NCBI GenBank assembly: GCA_025358295.1
Contig: JANYJY010000029.1
Span: 52,832-116,831, forward strand
From: Gammaproteobacteria bacterium
Lineage (GTDB): Bacteria; Pseudomonadota; Gammaproteobacteria; Steroidobacterales; Steroidobacteraceae
Length of the DNA stretch: 64,000 nt
Reading direction: 5' to 3'
Position 1 is the first letter of the stretch. Each line of letters begins with the position of its first letter. This document shows, one piece after another, positions 1-8,265 of this stretch. Both the position numbers and the translations under genes were made by a program. A model generated the notes under the pieces. It was given only the letters and a program-made list of their open reading frames with translations. It was not told the origin of the DNA and did not search any database.

Positions 1-983
1 TTGCCCATGGTCAACAACAGATGCCGCGCCATTAGATTGCTGCTGAATTTGTTAGTCAAGCGAACGATTTCGCCCAAGCTCAAAGAATCAAACGTCAGCA
101 GCGGCTGTGCATCTGGGGGCGTCGCCTCGATGCGCAGCTTGCCGGTAAGATCTCCGCCCGACTCACGCCAGAGCTCGACGAAAGTCCCGAAAGCGTACGT
201 GGCCGGCTGCAGCAAGACGCGGGTAAAGCTACGCTCGGCGCAATGCGGCGAGAGGGCGCCGGTGAATTCGACCCGATCCCAACTCGCCGACGCGACTTTG
301 AAATCGACCCGGCCGGCGGCGCCGCCGCAGCGGCCGGCGGCGAAGCGCACGCGATTCACAATCGATAGATTCGCGGGCGCCGGCGAAGCGACGATGTCGA
401 TGCGGTGCGCTTCGGCGACTGGAAGCACGCGGAATTCGATGGATTGAAAATTCACCATCAGCGCATCCGGCACCACATTGTAGGAACGATTCGGCCGGCC
501 ATCGAATTCCCCTGGATCTTCCGGCGGCAAGGAGAACGCAGTGTTGTCGATGACCACATCTCCGTGAACGGCGCGCAGGCCTTTGGCTCGCAAGGCTCGA
601 ACAAAGCTCCACCATCGATCGAGGGTCATGTAGGGATCACCGCCGCCCTGCAGAATCAGGTCTCCGTCGAGTACGCCGTCATTGAGCACGCCGCGCACCC
701 AGGCCTGCGTACGCCACGTATAGGCGGGTCCGAGGAGATCCAGAGCCGCGAACGTCGTGACTACCTTGATCGTGGAGGCGGGACTGCGCGGCGTATCCGG
801 ATTCTGTCCCAACACCACCCGCCCGGAGTCCGGGTCGACGACGACGATGCTGACCGAATTTCCCGGCAGGCGCTGTGCCGCCATGATCTGCGTCACGGGT
901 GCCGGGACCGAACCGGTGCTCGACCAGGCGCGGGGTGCGGCAACACAAAGCAAGGCGAGCGCGATTCGTACCAACGGGTTCAC
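1..983 (-). CDS. dacB: D-alanyl-D-alanine carboxypeptidase/endopeptidase (PBP4, peptidase S13), 3' part outside window
   Basis: A penicillin-binding protein 4-type enzyme that trims D-Ala and cleaves peptidoglycan cross-links in the periplasm. The reading frame runs off the left edge, so only about 327 N-terminal codons are present. The sequence shows a short hydrophobic N-terminus that looks like a signal peptide, the active-site SxxK motif (S70-T-I-K73) and the second active-site motif S314-S-N316. The KTG motif would lie beyond the edge. I chose the GTG at 983 because a GGAG box sits about 9 nt upstream. The MATE exporter gene ends 30 bp upstream on the same strand, so the two may be co-transcribed. 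Family assignment is strong from motif order and spacing; the truncation is an edge effect, not decay. Confidence 0.9.
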   Translation of the reverse strand, partial: MNPLVRIALALLCVAAPRAWSSTGSVPAPVTQIMAAQRLPGNSVSIVVVDPDSGRVVLGQNPDTPRSPASTIKVVTTFAALDLLGPAYTWRTQAWVRGVLNDGVLDGDLILQGGGDPYMTLDRWWSFVRALRAKGLRAVHGDVVIDNTAFSLPPEDPGEFDGRPNRSYNVVPDALMVNFQSIEFRVLPVAEAHRIDIVASPAPANLSIVNRVRFAAGRCGGAAGRVDFKVASASWDRVEFTGALSPHCAERSFTRVLLQPATYAFGTFVELWRESGGDLTGKLRIEATPPDAQPLLTFDSLSLGEIVRLTNKFSSNLMARHLLLTMG

Positions 984-1012
984 TTTACACGCTCCGCAAG
1001 ACAGTAAACTTC

Positions 1013-2437
1013 TCAGGTAAGGGGCAACGCGATGCGCTGCCAGGCGCCGGACCACCAGCGAAGAAACAGCATCAATCCGAGGCAACACACATAGGTCAAG
1101 GCAGCAAACCAGCCGCCGGTCGCGCCCAAGCCGAACTGCGGCAGCCAGCCCACCCAGCCGTTGCCGGGCGCAAACGTCAGACTATGCGCAAGCGGCACGA
1201 ACAGCAGCCAGGATAGCGCAATTACCATGATGGCCGGAAGGCGCACATCGCCGGCGCCGCGCAGACATGCGCTGCTGCTGATGTTGAAGCCGTCGAACAG
1301 TTGATATCCGGCAGCGATCCAAAGCAGTTCGCAGGAACGCGCCACCACGCTCGACGACATGGGGTCCGCGCTATTGGCGAAGAACGGCATCACCCAGGGG
1401 CCCGCGGCGGCAAGCAGGGCGCCGATGGCGGCCATGTAGAGCACCGAGATCAAGATGATTCCATTGCCGACCTTGAATGCCCAGTCGCGACGGTGCGCAC
1501 CGATGGCCTGCCCGACCAGCGTGGTTCCCGCCATGGCGATTCCCACCGCCGGCATGTAGCAAAACGATGTCAGCATCATGACGATTTGTGTAGCAGCGCC
1601 GTCGACGGTGCCGAGCCGTACCTGCATCAACTGAAACAGCGCGAAACCAAGGATATCTGCTGCAATAAGCAGCCCCATTGGAAACCCGAGATTGATCTGA
1701 CGCAGCAACGCCCGCAGATGCAGGCGCGTAGTGAGATGCGATCTATACTGCTTGCGCGTCGTTCCCGCGAGGAACGTCGCAGCCGACGCGAGGACACCGA
1801 AGAGTTGCGCGACGTCGGTCGCCCACCCGGAGCCGGCGATGCCCATGCCGAAATCGAACATGAAGACCTGGTTGAGCACGGCATTCGCCACCGCAACGCC
1901 GACCGTCACCCACAGAGTGACCATCGGTCGCCCAACACCATTGAAGAATCCGAGAAAGGACCACAGGGCAATGCCGAGCGGGCCGCCCAGCATGCGTGGA
2001 AACCAGTATTCGAGCGCAAGCCCCAGAGTGTCGTCCGGAATACCGAAGGGCGCGAAAATCGTCCGGCCCGCCAAAGCCAGCAACACAAATATGGGCACCG
2101 TGAAAAGGGAAACCCAAATGGCCGTCCAGGTCGCCTGTGATGCGCGCGCAAATCGACGGCCGCCATAGGCTTGCGCCACTGAAGTCTGCACTGCTAGACC
2201 GACGCCGCCGAATAGCAGCACGCATACCAGAATAGGCCAATAAACCGCGCCGATCGCCGATGTCGCGGCCGGCGACAATCGTCCGATGAACCAAGTGTCG
2301 GTGGCATTCAGCACAGCCTGCACCGCGCTGTTCAGCATGAAGGGAAAAGCCAGCGCGACCACGGCGTAGTAGTCAAGCCGCAGCCTGCCGCTCAAAATCG
2401 CCGCCTGTCCGGGCAATAGTTTTATAGATTCGTCCAT
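1013..2437 (-). CDS. MATE family multidrug/Na+ efflux transporter
   Basis: A 474-aa integral membrane protein of the multidrug and toxic compound extrusion family, expected to export cationic compounds across the inner membrane in exchange for Na+ or H+. The sequence is hydrophobic throughout, with about twelve predicted helices in two similar halves. The N-half carries the family-typical stretch after ATDTWFIGRL and a conserved polar GVGRP loop near residue 165. Length matches the family (about 450-480). The ATG at 2437 lies 18 bp from the divergent ATG at 2456, so the two genes must share a very compact control region. The dacB gene follows 29 bp downstream. The substrate cannot be told from sequence. 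Confidence 0.88.
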   Translation of the reverse strand: MDESIKLLPGQAAILSGRLRLDYYAVVALAFPFMLNSAVQAVLNATDTWFIGRLSPAATSAIGAVYWPILVCVLLFGGVGLAVQTSVAQAYGGRRFARASQATWTAIWVSLFTVPIFVLLALAGRTIFAPFGIPDDTLGLALEYWFPRMLGGPLGIALWSFLGFFNGVGRPMVTLWVTVGVAVANAVLNQVFMFDFGMGIAGSGWATDVAQLFGVLASAATFLAGTTRKQYRSHLTTRLHLRALLRQINLGFPMGLLIAADILGFALFQLMQVRLGTVDGAATQIVMMLTSFCYMPAVGIAMAGTTLVGQAIGAHRRDWAFKVGNGIILISVLYMAAIGALLAAAGPWVMPFFANSADPMSSSVVARSCELLWIAAGYQLFDGFNISSSACLRGAGDVRLPAIMVIALSWLLFVPLAHSLTFAPGNGWVGWLPQFGLGATGGWFAALTYVCCLGLMLFLRWWSGAWQRIALPLT

Positions 2438-2455
2438 CCCGCGTAGGATGAACTC

Positions 2456-2866
2456 ATGAAACCAAACATGCGACGGAATTTCCCGGGATCGTTCCGCGCC
2501 TGCGACCTTGGCGGAGACTCGTGGCGGCTGACTTGCACCGAACCCAAGCCCATCGATGTGCTGGTGAGCGGAGCGGAATCTCGGACCGTGGATGTGCTTG
2601 GGTTGTCATCCATCGCCGATCTCGGCATGGAGTGGGGCGTAAATGCAGTGGTGATGACCATGACCGTAGCCGGACTGCCGAACACGGTGTTGGCGCGCAG
2701 CGTGATCGTGCACGAGCCGCTGCCGCAGCTCTATGACACACTGCCGTTGGCCGGCCTGGACGAGAAGACCCGGCGGTTCTGGCGCAAGGTTTTTCGTCTT
2801 GTGCGCCTGCCCGGGGGACGCTTTCTGCTCGGTGTCATGGCTCGCCGCAGCCGCGGTGGAAGGTGA
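2456..2866 (+). CDS. Hypothetical protein, 136 aa
   Basis: I do not recognise a named family. The product is 136 aa and soluble apart from one moderately hydrophobic stretch (residues 61-75), with no signal peptide. The C-terminus is basic (RRSRGGR end). It diverges from the MATE gene with only 18 bp between the two start codons. Codon use resembles its neighbours, and the opposite-strand frames over the same DNA show low-complexity Arg/Ser-rich translations typical of shadows, which is why I accept this one. Position upstream of the GGDEF-EAL gene with 161 bp between suggests separate transcription. Function unknown. Confidence 0.55.
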   Translation: MKPNMRRNFPGSFRACDLGGDSWRLTCTEPKPIDVLVSGAESRTVDVLGLSSIADLGMEWGVNAVVMTMTVAGLPNTVLARSVIVHEPLPQLYDTLPLAGLDEKTRRFWRKVFRLVRLPGGRFLLGVMARRSRGGR

Positions 2867-3027
2867 ATTCGCGATCTGCGTCACAAGAATCGGCTGATAT
2901 TGTCATGCTTCTAGGGAAAACCCCGAAAACGTTACGTTGAACTGCGACACTCGTCAAAGCCGAGTCGGCAGGTTTCCAGCACATTAATCCGTGATTCCAA
3001 ATTTTCGAATACGCATGGACGGCAGTA

Positions 3028-5286
3028 GTGCTGGAACTAAAATCTGAAGCCATCGAGCGTCCGACCGTAGATGCCTCGTTTGATCCCTACGGTCGTTTGC
3101 TTCGCATGCTCATGCCCAGCTTACGTGCAGTGGTCGTGCACGACGGATTCTCCAACTTAGTATGGTCCTCTGACGAGTTGGATCTCGTCGAGGATCCGGA
3201 CATCATCAAAGACGCCATCGCAAATGCGCTGGCGGATTCCGCCGAATTTGCGGGTGTCGTGCGCACTCTCGACGCGGACCACGCGGTGTACTCCTTCGCC
3301 ATCCGCGGCGAACACATTGAACTGCTCGGCGTGGTCAGCCTGATCACCCGTCTAACCGGCAAGCAGACCGAAGCACGGCCGCTGCGGACCGTGCGTCAAT
3401 TGGTGCAGCCCGCCTTGGAGTGTCTGCGGCGCGAACTGACTCTGCGTTCCAAGTTGGGCTCACGCGAGCGCGATCTGGACGTGCGCGAGCGCGATCTCGA
3501 TCTCATGTTGGAGATTTCTTCGCACCAGTCCGCCGCCGCAAGCGATACCGACGAATTCGGACTCATCATGAAGACCGGGCTGGAGCGAATGGGATGCGCG
3601 CTGGCCGCGTTATGGGTACCCGATAAGAACATCGCCATGTCCTTGACGCGCAGCGGCCAGCCGATGTCAGCGGAGTCTTTGCAGCGCGCGCAACATCATC
3701 TGATGGCGTGGATGCAGCTGCAGCAGCGCACCATCGTGGTCAATCACATTTCCAAGGTGGCGAGCGACATCGCGGCGCCCTACAAGATCTTGGCCTGCCC
3801 GGTGCGGCACCCCTCGGAGCGCGTCATGGGCGTGCTGGCGATGTTCAATCCCCCGAGCGCGCCGGACTTCGACCTGCATCAGACGCGCATCGCCGAGGTG
3901 CTGGCGAAGCGGGCGACGAGCATAATTCAGGCGCAGTACGATTCCAGCACAGGCTTAATGACCCGGCAGGCGTTCGAGCGCCAGGCAGCGGCACTGTTCG
4001 GGTCAACGACGTCCACGGATTCGCACGTCATTCTCTACCTCGACATCGACCGCCTGCATGTCATCAACGAAACCTTCGGCATGCATGTGGGCGATGACGT
4101 AATCGTCAATGTCGCCGAATGTATGGCAAAATCTCTGCCCGCTGGTGCACTGTCGGCTCGTATATCGGGCGACCGGCTGGCCGCGCTGATCCCGAACTGC
4201 AGCATGGATGCAGCCGCGATCATCGCTGAGAGAATTCGCGCCGCCGCCGCCGCTATTGCGCCTCGTGCCGGCCAGGGTTCATTTGAGGTTTCCGTCTGTA
4301 TCGGGGTCGCACCCATCGGCCGCTCCGACAATCCACTCGCGCATGCGCTGGCGACGGCTGAGATTGCCTGCAAAGCGGCCAAGGATCGCGGCAGGAATCG
4401 CGTCGAAATGTTTCAGGATTCGGATCAAAGCATTATTCGGCGTCACACCGACATCTTGGTCATCGGCAAACTGCGCGATGCGTTGGGAACCGACAGTTTC
4501 CGTCTGGATGCTCAACCCATTCTGCCGCTGCGCGGCAACTACGGCCGTCCACGTTTTGAATTGCTGATCCGCATGTTGGGTGATCGCGGTGAAATCATCC
4601 CGCCGGGAAAATTCCTCTCCGCAGCGGAGCGATACCAGCTCATGCCCACGATTGACCGCTGGGTCGTGCACCGCGCTTGTGAGCTGCTGGGCGAACACAG
4701 CGCGTCGGTCGGCGAGGACATCGCCCGATTCGCCATCAATCTCTCCGGGCAGTCCCTGCAGGACGAGTCCTTTTTGCAGTACGTCATCGATGAGATCCGA
4801 AACAGCGGTCTCTCGCCCGGTGTCCTGTGCTTTGAATTGACCGAAACCGCGACCATCGGCAACTTGGCCAAGGCGCAACAGTTCATGCGCAAATTGCAGG
4901 ATCTCGGCTGTCAGTTCGCGCTCGACGATTTCGGCACGGGCGTCAGTTCGTTGGCTTACCTCAAGGATCTTTCAGTCAACTATCTGAAGATCGACGGCAC
5001 CTTCGTCCGCGACGCAATCATCAACGCGCGTTCGGAATCAATGATCAAGGCAATTGCGCAACTGGCGAAGGTCATGTGCATGGAGACGATCGCGGAATAC
5101 GTGGAGACCGACCTGCTCCGTGCCAGAATGGCAGACCTGGGCGTCGACTACGGCCAGGGCTTTGCGATGGGCAAGGCGCAGCCGCTTGAGGAGCTGCTGA
5201 AAGTCCTGGAAATTTACGAAGCCACCGTCAGTGACTGGGCCGACGCACCGCAATCGATACCGGAAGAAATACCGAGCCGCCACTAG
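3028..5286 (+). CDS. GAF-GGDEF-EAL protein, probable c-di-GMP phosphodiesterase with degenerate GGDEF
   Basis: A 752-aa cytosolic c-di-GMP turnover protein with no membrane helix. In order it has an unassigned N-terminal domain (1-130), a charged coiled-coil linker with a duplicated RERDLD heptad (about 145-160), a GAF-like sensor domain (about 165-305), GGDEF (about 310-470) and EAL (about 485-735). The GGDEF signature is S380-GDRL, so cyclase activity is probably lost, although the upstream D339 metal site is kept. The EAL signature is E511-L-L, and D633-D634 in DDFGTG, the NLS, ELTET, LKID and AEYVE motifs are present, so phosphodiesterase activity is plausible. The GTG at 3028 is assumed; no strong ribosome site is seen. 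csrA lies 99 bp downstream. Confidence 0.88.
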   Translation: MLELKSEAIERPTVDASFDPYGRLLRMLMPSLRAVVVHDGFSNLVWSSDELDLVEDPDIIKDAIANALADSAEFAGVVRTLDADHAVYSFAIRGEHIELLGVVSLITRLTGKQTEARPLRTVRQLVQPALECLRRELTLRSKLGSRERDLDVRERDLDLMLEISSHQSAAASDTDEFGLIMKTGLERMGCALAALWVPDKNIAMSLTRSGQPMSAESLQRAQHHLMAWMQLQQRTIVVNHISKVASDIAAPYKILACPVRHPSERVMGVLAMFNPPSAPDFDLHQTRIAEVLAKRATSIIQAQYDSSTGLMTRQAFERQAAALFGSTTSTDSHVILYLDIDRLHVINETFGMHVGDDVIVNVAECMAKSLPAGALSARISGDRLAALIPNCSMDAAAIIAERIRAAAAAIAPRAGQGSFEVSVCIGVAPIGRSDNPLAHALATAEIACKAAKDRGRNRVEMFQDSDQSIIRRHTDILVIGKLRDALGTDSFRLDAQPILPLRGNYGRPRFELLIRMLGDRGEIIPPGKFLSAAERYQLMPTIDRWVVHRACELLGEHSASVGEDIARFAINLSGQSLQDESFLQYVIDEIRNSGLSPGVLCFELTETATIGNLAKAQQFMRKLQDLGCQFALDDFGTGVSSLAYLKDLSVNYLKIDGTFVRDAIINARSESMIKAIAQLAKVMCMETIAEYVETDLLRARMADLGVDYGQGFAMGKAQPLEELLKVLEIYEATVSDWADAPQSIPEEIPSRH

Positions 5287-5295
5287 AGTCAGCGC

Positions 5296-5385
5296 AGTCC
5301 TACACGGACTCACAGACAATCGCTCATAGGAGTGCGCCGAGTCGCGTGAGTAAATCGGTGCTTACATAAGCCGGAGGCTATAATA
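5296..5385 (+). promoter_or_regulatory. csrA leader with GGA motifs, candidate CsrA autoregulation site
   Basis: The 99 bp between the GGDEF-EAL stop and csrA contain three GGA-bearing sites typical of CsrA targets: TACACGGACT (5301-5310), ATAGGAGTG (5327-5335) and the csrA ribosome site CCGGAGG (5371-5377). The first sits in a small hairpin with arms AGTCC and GGACT (5296-5310), although GGA is in the stem rather than the loop. Known csrA genes are autoregulated through such sites; here it is inference from motifs only. Confidence 0.4.
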
Positions 5386-5565
5386 ATGCTGATACTTACG
5401 CGCCGCACCGGTGAGAGCCTGCGGATTGGCGATGATATTGAAGTGACCGTCATGGCGGTCAGCGGCTTGCAGGTGCGCATCGGCATCAAGGCACCTCGTA
5501 ACGTCGTCGTCGACCGCGAGGAAATCGCGGACCGCAAGCAAAAAGAGAGCGGCTTCAAGCCCTAA
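5386..5565 (+). CDS. csrA: Carbon storage regulator CsrA
   Basis: A 59-aa RNA-binding post-transcriptional regulator that binds GGA motifs in mRNA leaders as a domain-swapped dimer. The start MLILTRR, the central QVRIGIKAP strand and the VVVDREEI segment match CsrA/RsmA. The key RNA-binding residues L4, R6 and R44 are all present. The tail after residue 50 is short and charged. A clear GGAGG box at 5373-5377 lies 8 nt before the ATG. A TATAAT string sits between the box and the ATG and is most likely just an AT-rich spacer. The gene follows a c-di-GMP phosphodiesterase gene, which may link the two global control systems. No tRNA follows it, unlike in several other gammaproteobacteria. Confidence 0.97.
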   Translation: MLILTRRTGESLRIGDDIEVTVMAVSGLQVRIGIKAPRNVVVDREEIADRKQKESGFKP

Positions 5566-5685
5566 CCCATCTCCGCCGATTTCGCAAGAACTCCGTGCAA
5601 AGCGGATGTTGAATCGTGCGCCTCTTGTAATCCGGGCCAGCTTTGGGCACACAATAGCGAACGGGATCAATCAAGAAAACCAACG

Positions 5686-5726
5686 AAGGAAAAGTGTTGC
5701 GGCGCTGAGCTTGCAGCGCGCAACTC
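5686..5726 (+). promoter_or_regulatory. Split ribosome-binding site: Shine-Dalgarno, hairpin, then ATG
   Basis: AAGGA at 5686-5690 is 36 nt before the ATG at 5727, too far for normal initiation. Between them lies a hairpin at 5696-5724: GTTGCG pairs with CGCAAC, CGCTG pairs with CAGCG, one G is bulged and the loop is 6 nt. If the stem forms, the effective spacing shrinks to 7 nt (AAAGT plus TC). No other start codon is possible, because an in-frame TGA at 5706-5708 closes the frame upstream. Confidence 0.55.
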
Positions 5727-6230
5727 ATGACTACTTCAACGCACGCCCCAGAACTGCTTGTTCAGACTTGGTTCAACACCGATCGGCCGCTCCTGCTATC
5801 CGGTCTGCGTGGACGGGTGGTGGTGCTGGCTGCATTCCAGGTGCTCTGCCCCGTCTCAGTGAGCGGCGCGGCGCCGCAGGCGCAAAGAATTTTTGAGACT
5901 TTCGAGCCGGATGACGTGGCTGTGATTGGTTTGCACGCCACGTTCGAGCATCATGATGCCTTCAACGCGGCGATGCTCAGGGCCTTCATCAAGGAATATC
6001 GACTGAAATTTCCAATCGCACTCGATCAGCCGAATGCGGCGAGTCCGATTCCGCACACCATGGAGCGCTACAAAATGCGCGGCACTCCCACGCTTGTTTT
6101 AATCGATAGGCAGGGATTCGTGCGCAAACATGCTTTTGGATTGGTTGACGATCTGCGCATCGGAGCCGAGATCGGCGCGCTGACGCAGGAGTCCGATGCC
6201 GCGTCGTTGACTCGAAGTTCGGCGGCCTAG
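5727..6230 (+). CDS. Thioredoxin-fold redoxin-like protein with single-Cys CPxS site
   Basis: A 167-aa protein of the AhpC/TSA-redoxin fold related to TlpA/ResA-like proteins. The fold is shown by the strand RGRVVVLAAFQ, the active-site region L40-C41-P-V-S44, a helix beginning PQAQRIFETF, and the cis-Pro region RGTPTLVLIDRQG. Family members I know with this layout carry a second cysteine after the CPx; here the position is Ser, leaving one cysteine at the site. It may act as a one-cysteine peroxiredoxin or a non-redox relative. No signal peptide is evident, so it is probably cytosolic. The start is preceded by an unusual hairpin-split ribosome site. Its 3' end overlaps the convergent TonB-fusion gene by 4 bp. 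Confidence 0.75.
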   Translation: MTTSTHAPELLVQTWFNTDRPLLLSGLRGRVVVLAAFQVLCPVSVSGAAPQAQRIFETFEPDDVAVIGLHATFEHHDAFNAAMLRAFIKEYRLKFPIALDQPNAASPIPHTMERYKMRGTPTLVLIDRQGFVRKHAFGLVDDLRIGAEIGALTQESDAASLTRSSAA

Positions 6231-8092
6231 CTGCCGAGAACGAAGCGGATGCGAATGCGGGTGCGCTGGGCCTTCGCCTGGCCGCCGCGTATGACCGGCT
6301 TGAAACGCCATTGTGAGAGGGCCGCGATAGCCGCGTCTTCGAACACACCGGGCGTGCTGGTGGCACGAACCGCAATGTCCTGCACCTCACCGCTTTCGCC
6401 AACCGTGAATTCCAACTCCACCCAACCTTGGGACTTGTTCAGTTCCGCCTTTTTCGGGTAGATGGGCTGCACGGATTTGACCAGGGTGAGATCGCCGGCG
6501 GCGACGATGCTCGACTGAAACTGATGCTTGGCAACCGCGGCGTCCAGATCGCGGTGGACCGCTTCAGATTCGGCCGACGTAAACCCGACGGCCGACGCCT
6601 CCTCGAGCCAGCTTCGCGCCGCATCGAATTGCTCGAGAACAAGCGCGCGCCGCGCCTTGGCAACCAGGCGGGTGCCCAGGTCTTGCATGGCGGCGGGCAG
6701 GCCGGAGTTGCCGGGATCCAGGCCGCGCAAGGTCAGCAAATAATACTTGGCGCAGTCGTCGGCCGGTTCGATCAGCCGATCCTCCTGCAAGCGCTCGGTG
6801 CCGCTCTTCAGCAGCTGATTCCAGCCATCCGCTTGCGCCTGCCGGCGTGCCGTCGCGAGCAGGCTTCGCGCTGCCTGGAGATTGCCCGGCGCCGCGATCC
6901 CATCGGCGGCATCGAGCCAAGCGGACGCGTGCGCGAAATCACGGCGATCTACGGCGTTGCGGGCTTCGGTCAGAACATGCATGGCCCAGGACCTTTTAGT
7001 GTCCTGCACGGCTGGGCTGTTCGGATCGAGCCGCAGCGCCTGTTGTAGATAAAAGAGCGCGTTGTCGCTTGGCGGGTCGATGAGGTGTGCGCTATTCATG
7101 CGCCGCATGGTCAGTTCGAGCAAGGGCGTCACTCTGTCGTCTTCTGATTTGGCGTCGTTGCGTACGTGTGCCGCTGCCTGCGCCGATTTCACGCGCTCGC
7201 GCGATTTCGCCAACTGTGCCGTCAGAAATGCGATACGGCCGCTTTCAACCCCGGATTTTCGCGCGGTCTCGATGGCGGCCCCTGCCTCGTCGAGGCGTTC
7301 TTCGAGCAATGCGTTCTCGGCTCTGGCCAGCAAGCGCTCGTGGACTTCCGCCAGCCCGGCGCGGCCCAGCACGTCCGCAGGGCTTTGTGCCACCGCCTGC
7401 AGATACAGTTCGAGCGCATTATCGCCCGCGGGTTCGGTCAGCCGGTTGGCGGCGAGGGCGACGGCGGCGCGTGTGAGCAGCGTGGATTCGCCGGTGGAGG
7501 CCCGGGCTGCCTCAGGTACGGAGTTTTCTTCCGATCGCCTGTGCAAGGCCCACATCGAGACCAGCACGATGCCCAAAACGCCGACGGTGCAGCCGATCAG
7601 CGCTGGACGATTTGAACTGGAGCGCCGCCTGGCCAATGGCGTCGCCGCGCTGCGCCTGCGTTGCTCTTCATATTTCTTGACCGCCGCCTCCGCGAACAAT
7701 CTTGCCCGGCCCGGCGACATTGGCTTGTGAATGAAGCGATAGACAATGCCCGCGCTGATGAGCCCGGCAAGGGAGATCTCCGTCTCACGGTTTCCGGCCA
7801 CGACGACCACAAGATCGGGAAACTGCCGTTTGATTTGTCCGATGAAGACGCTCGACGTCTCATTGAGCGCCAGAACATCCAGGACCAAAATGCCAACTTC
7901 CCCCGCCACCAGGAGGTCGCTGACCTTGTCGGGGGAGGGAACATGCCACAGCCGCCTGGCACTGCCGACCGCGTCTCTCAAGGTCTGCAGAAATGCCTCG
8001 TCGCTGGTAAGCACTACGAGCTCGACGATATCGCTGGCGAGGCTGAACCGTAGTGCGTCCAGCGAGGCGCCGTCTTCGCCGGAAGCTAGCAC
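6227..8092 (-). CDS. Receiver-like domain / membrane helix / TPR / TonB C-terminal fusion protein
   Basis: A 621-aa protein that joins modules usually found apart. Residues 20-130 resemble a response-regulator receiver: acidic pair D31-E32, candidate phosphoacceptor D72 in GILVLDV and the conserved lysine K123 in HKP. The usual Thr/Ser is replaced by A99. A basic linker leads to one membrane helix (about 164-183). Residues 200-530 are alanine-rich TPR-like helical repeats. Residues about 535-621 form a TonB C-terminal domain (VQPIYPKKAE, GWVELEFTV, ALSQWRFKPV). Predicted topology puts the receiver in the cytoplasm and TPR and TonB in the periplasm, suggesting an energy transducer for an outer-membrane receptor with a cytoplasmic sensor input. 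No cognate kinase or receptor is adjacent. It overlaps the convergent redoxin gene by 4 bp. Confidence 0.85.
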   Translation of the reverse strand: MLASGEDGASLDALRFSLASDIVELVVLTSDEAFLQTLRDAVGSARRLWHVPSPDKVSDLLVAGEVGILVLDVLALNETSSVFIGQIKRQFPDLVVVVAGNRETEISLAGLISAGIVYRFIHKPMSPGRARLFAEAAVKKYEEQRRRSAATPLARRRSSSNRPALIGCTVGVLGIVLVSMWALHRRSEENSVPEAARASTGESTLLTRAAVALAANRLTEPAGDNALELYLQAVAQSPADVLGRAGLAEVHERLLARAENALLEERLDEAGAAIETARKSGVESGRIAFLTAQLAKSRERVKSAQAAAHVRNDAKSEDDRVTPLLELTMRRMNSAHLIDPPSDNALFYLQQALRLDPNSPAVQDTKRSWAMHVLTEARNAVDRRDFAHASAWLDAADGIAAPGNLQAARSLLATARRQAQADGWNQLLKSGTERLQEDRLIEPADDCAKYYLLTLRGLDPGNSGLPAAMQDLGTRLVAKARRALVLEQFDAARSWLEEASAVGFTSAESEAVHRDLDAAVAKHQFQSSIVAAGDLTLVKSVQPIYPKKAELNKSQGWVELEFTVGESGEVQDIAVRATSTPGVFEDAAIAALSQWRFKPVIRGGQAKAQRTRIRIRFVLGS

Positions 8093-8228
8093 CGGTTATT
8101 TCCGTTCATTGAGACCCTTGCGGCTGCCGTTCGACCTTATTCTAGATTGCACTGCAGCAAATATTGGCTACATTCCCATGGCTAGTGTCATTCCCTGGGC
8201 GACGCTATACGATACGGAGTCTCGGGCC

Positions 8229-8243
8229 GCAGACAACGTCTGC
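8229..8243. repeat. Short perfect inverted repeat in intergenic region
   Basis: GCAGAC and GTCTGC are separated by AAC in the 173-bp gap between the divergent TonB-fusion gene and the hypothetical gene at 8266. It could be an operator or an mRNA leader hairpin; nothing in the sequence decides which. Confidence 0.35.
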
Positions 8244-8265
8244 TGCACTGCGTCAAGTTAATTCT

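Noticed and set aside
405..1007. Long open frames on the plus strand across 1-1007
   Set aside because: The minus strand encodes a clear PBP4 with SxxK and SxN motifs in this region; the plus-strand translations are Arg/Gly/His-rich and lack any recognisable family.
5379..5384. TATAAT as a -10 box for csrA
   Set aside because: It lies between the GGAGG ribosome site and the ATG of csrA, so a transcript from it would have no ribosome site; it is most likely an AT-rich spacer.
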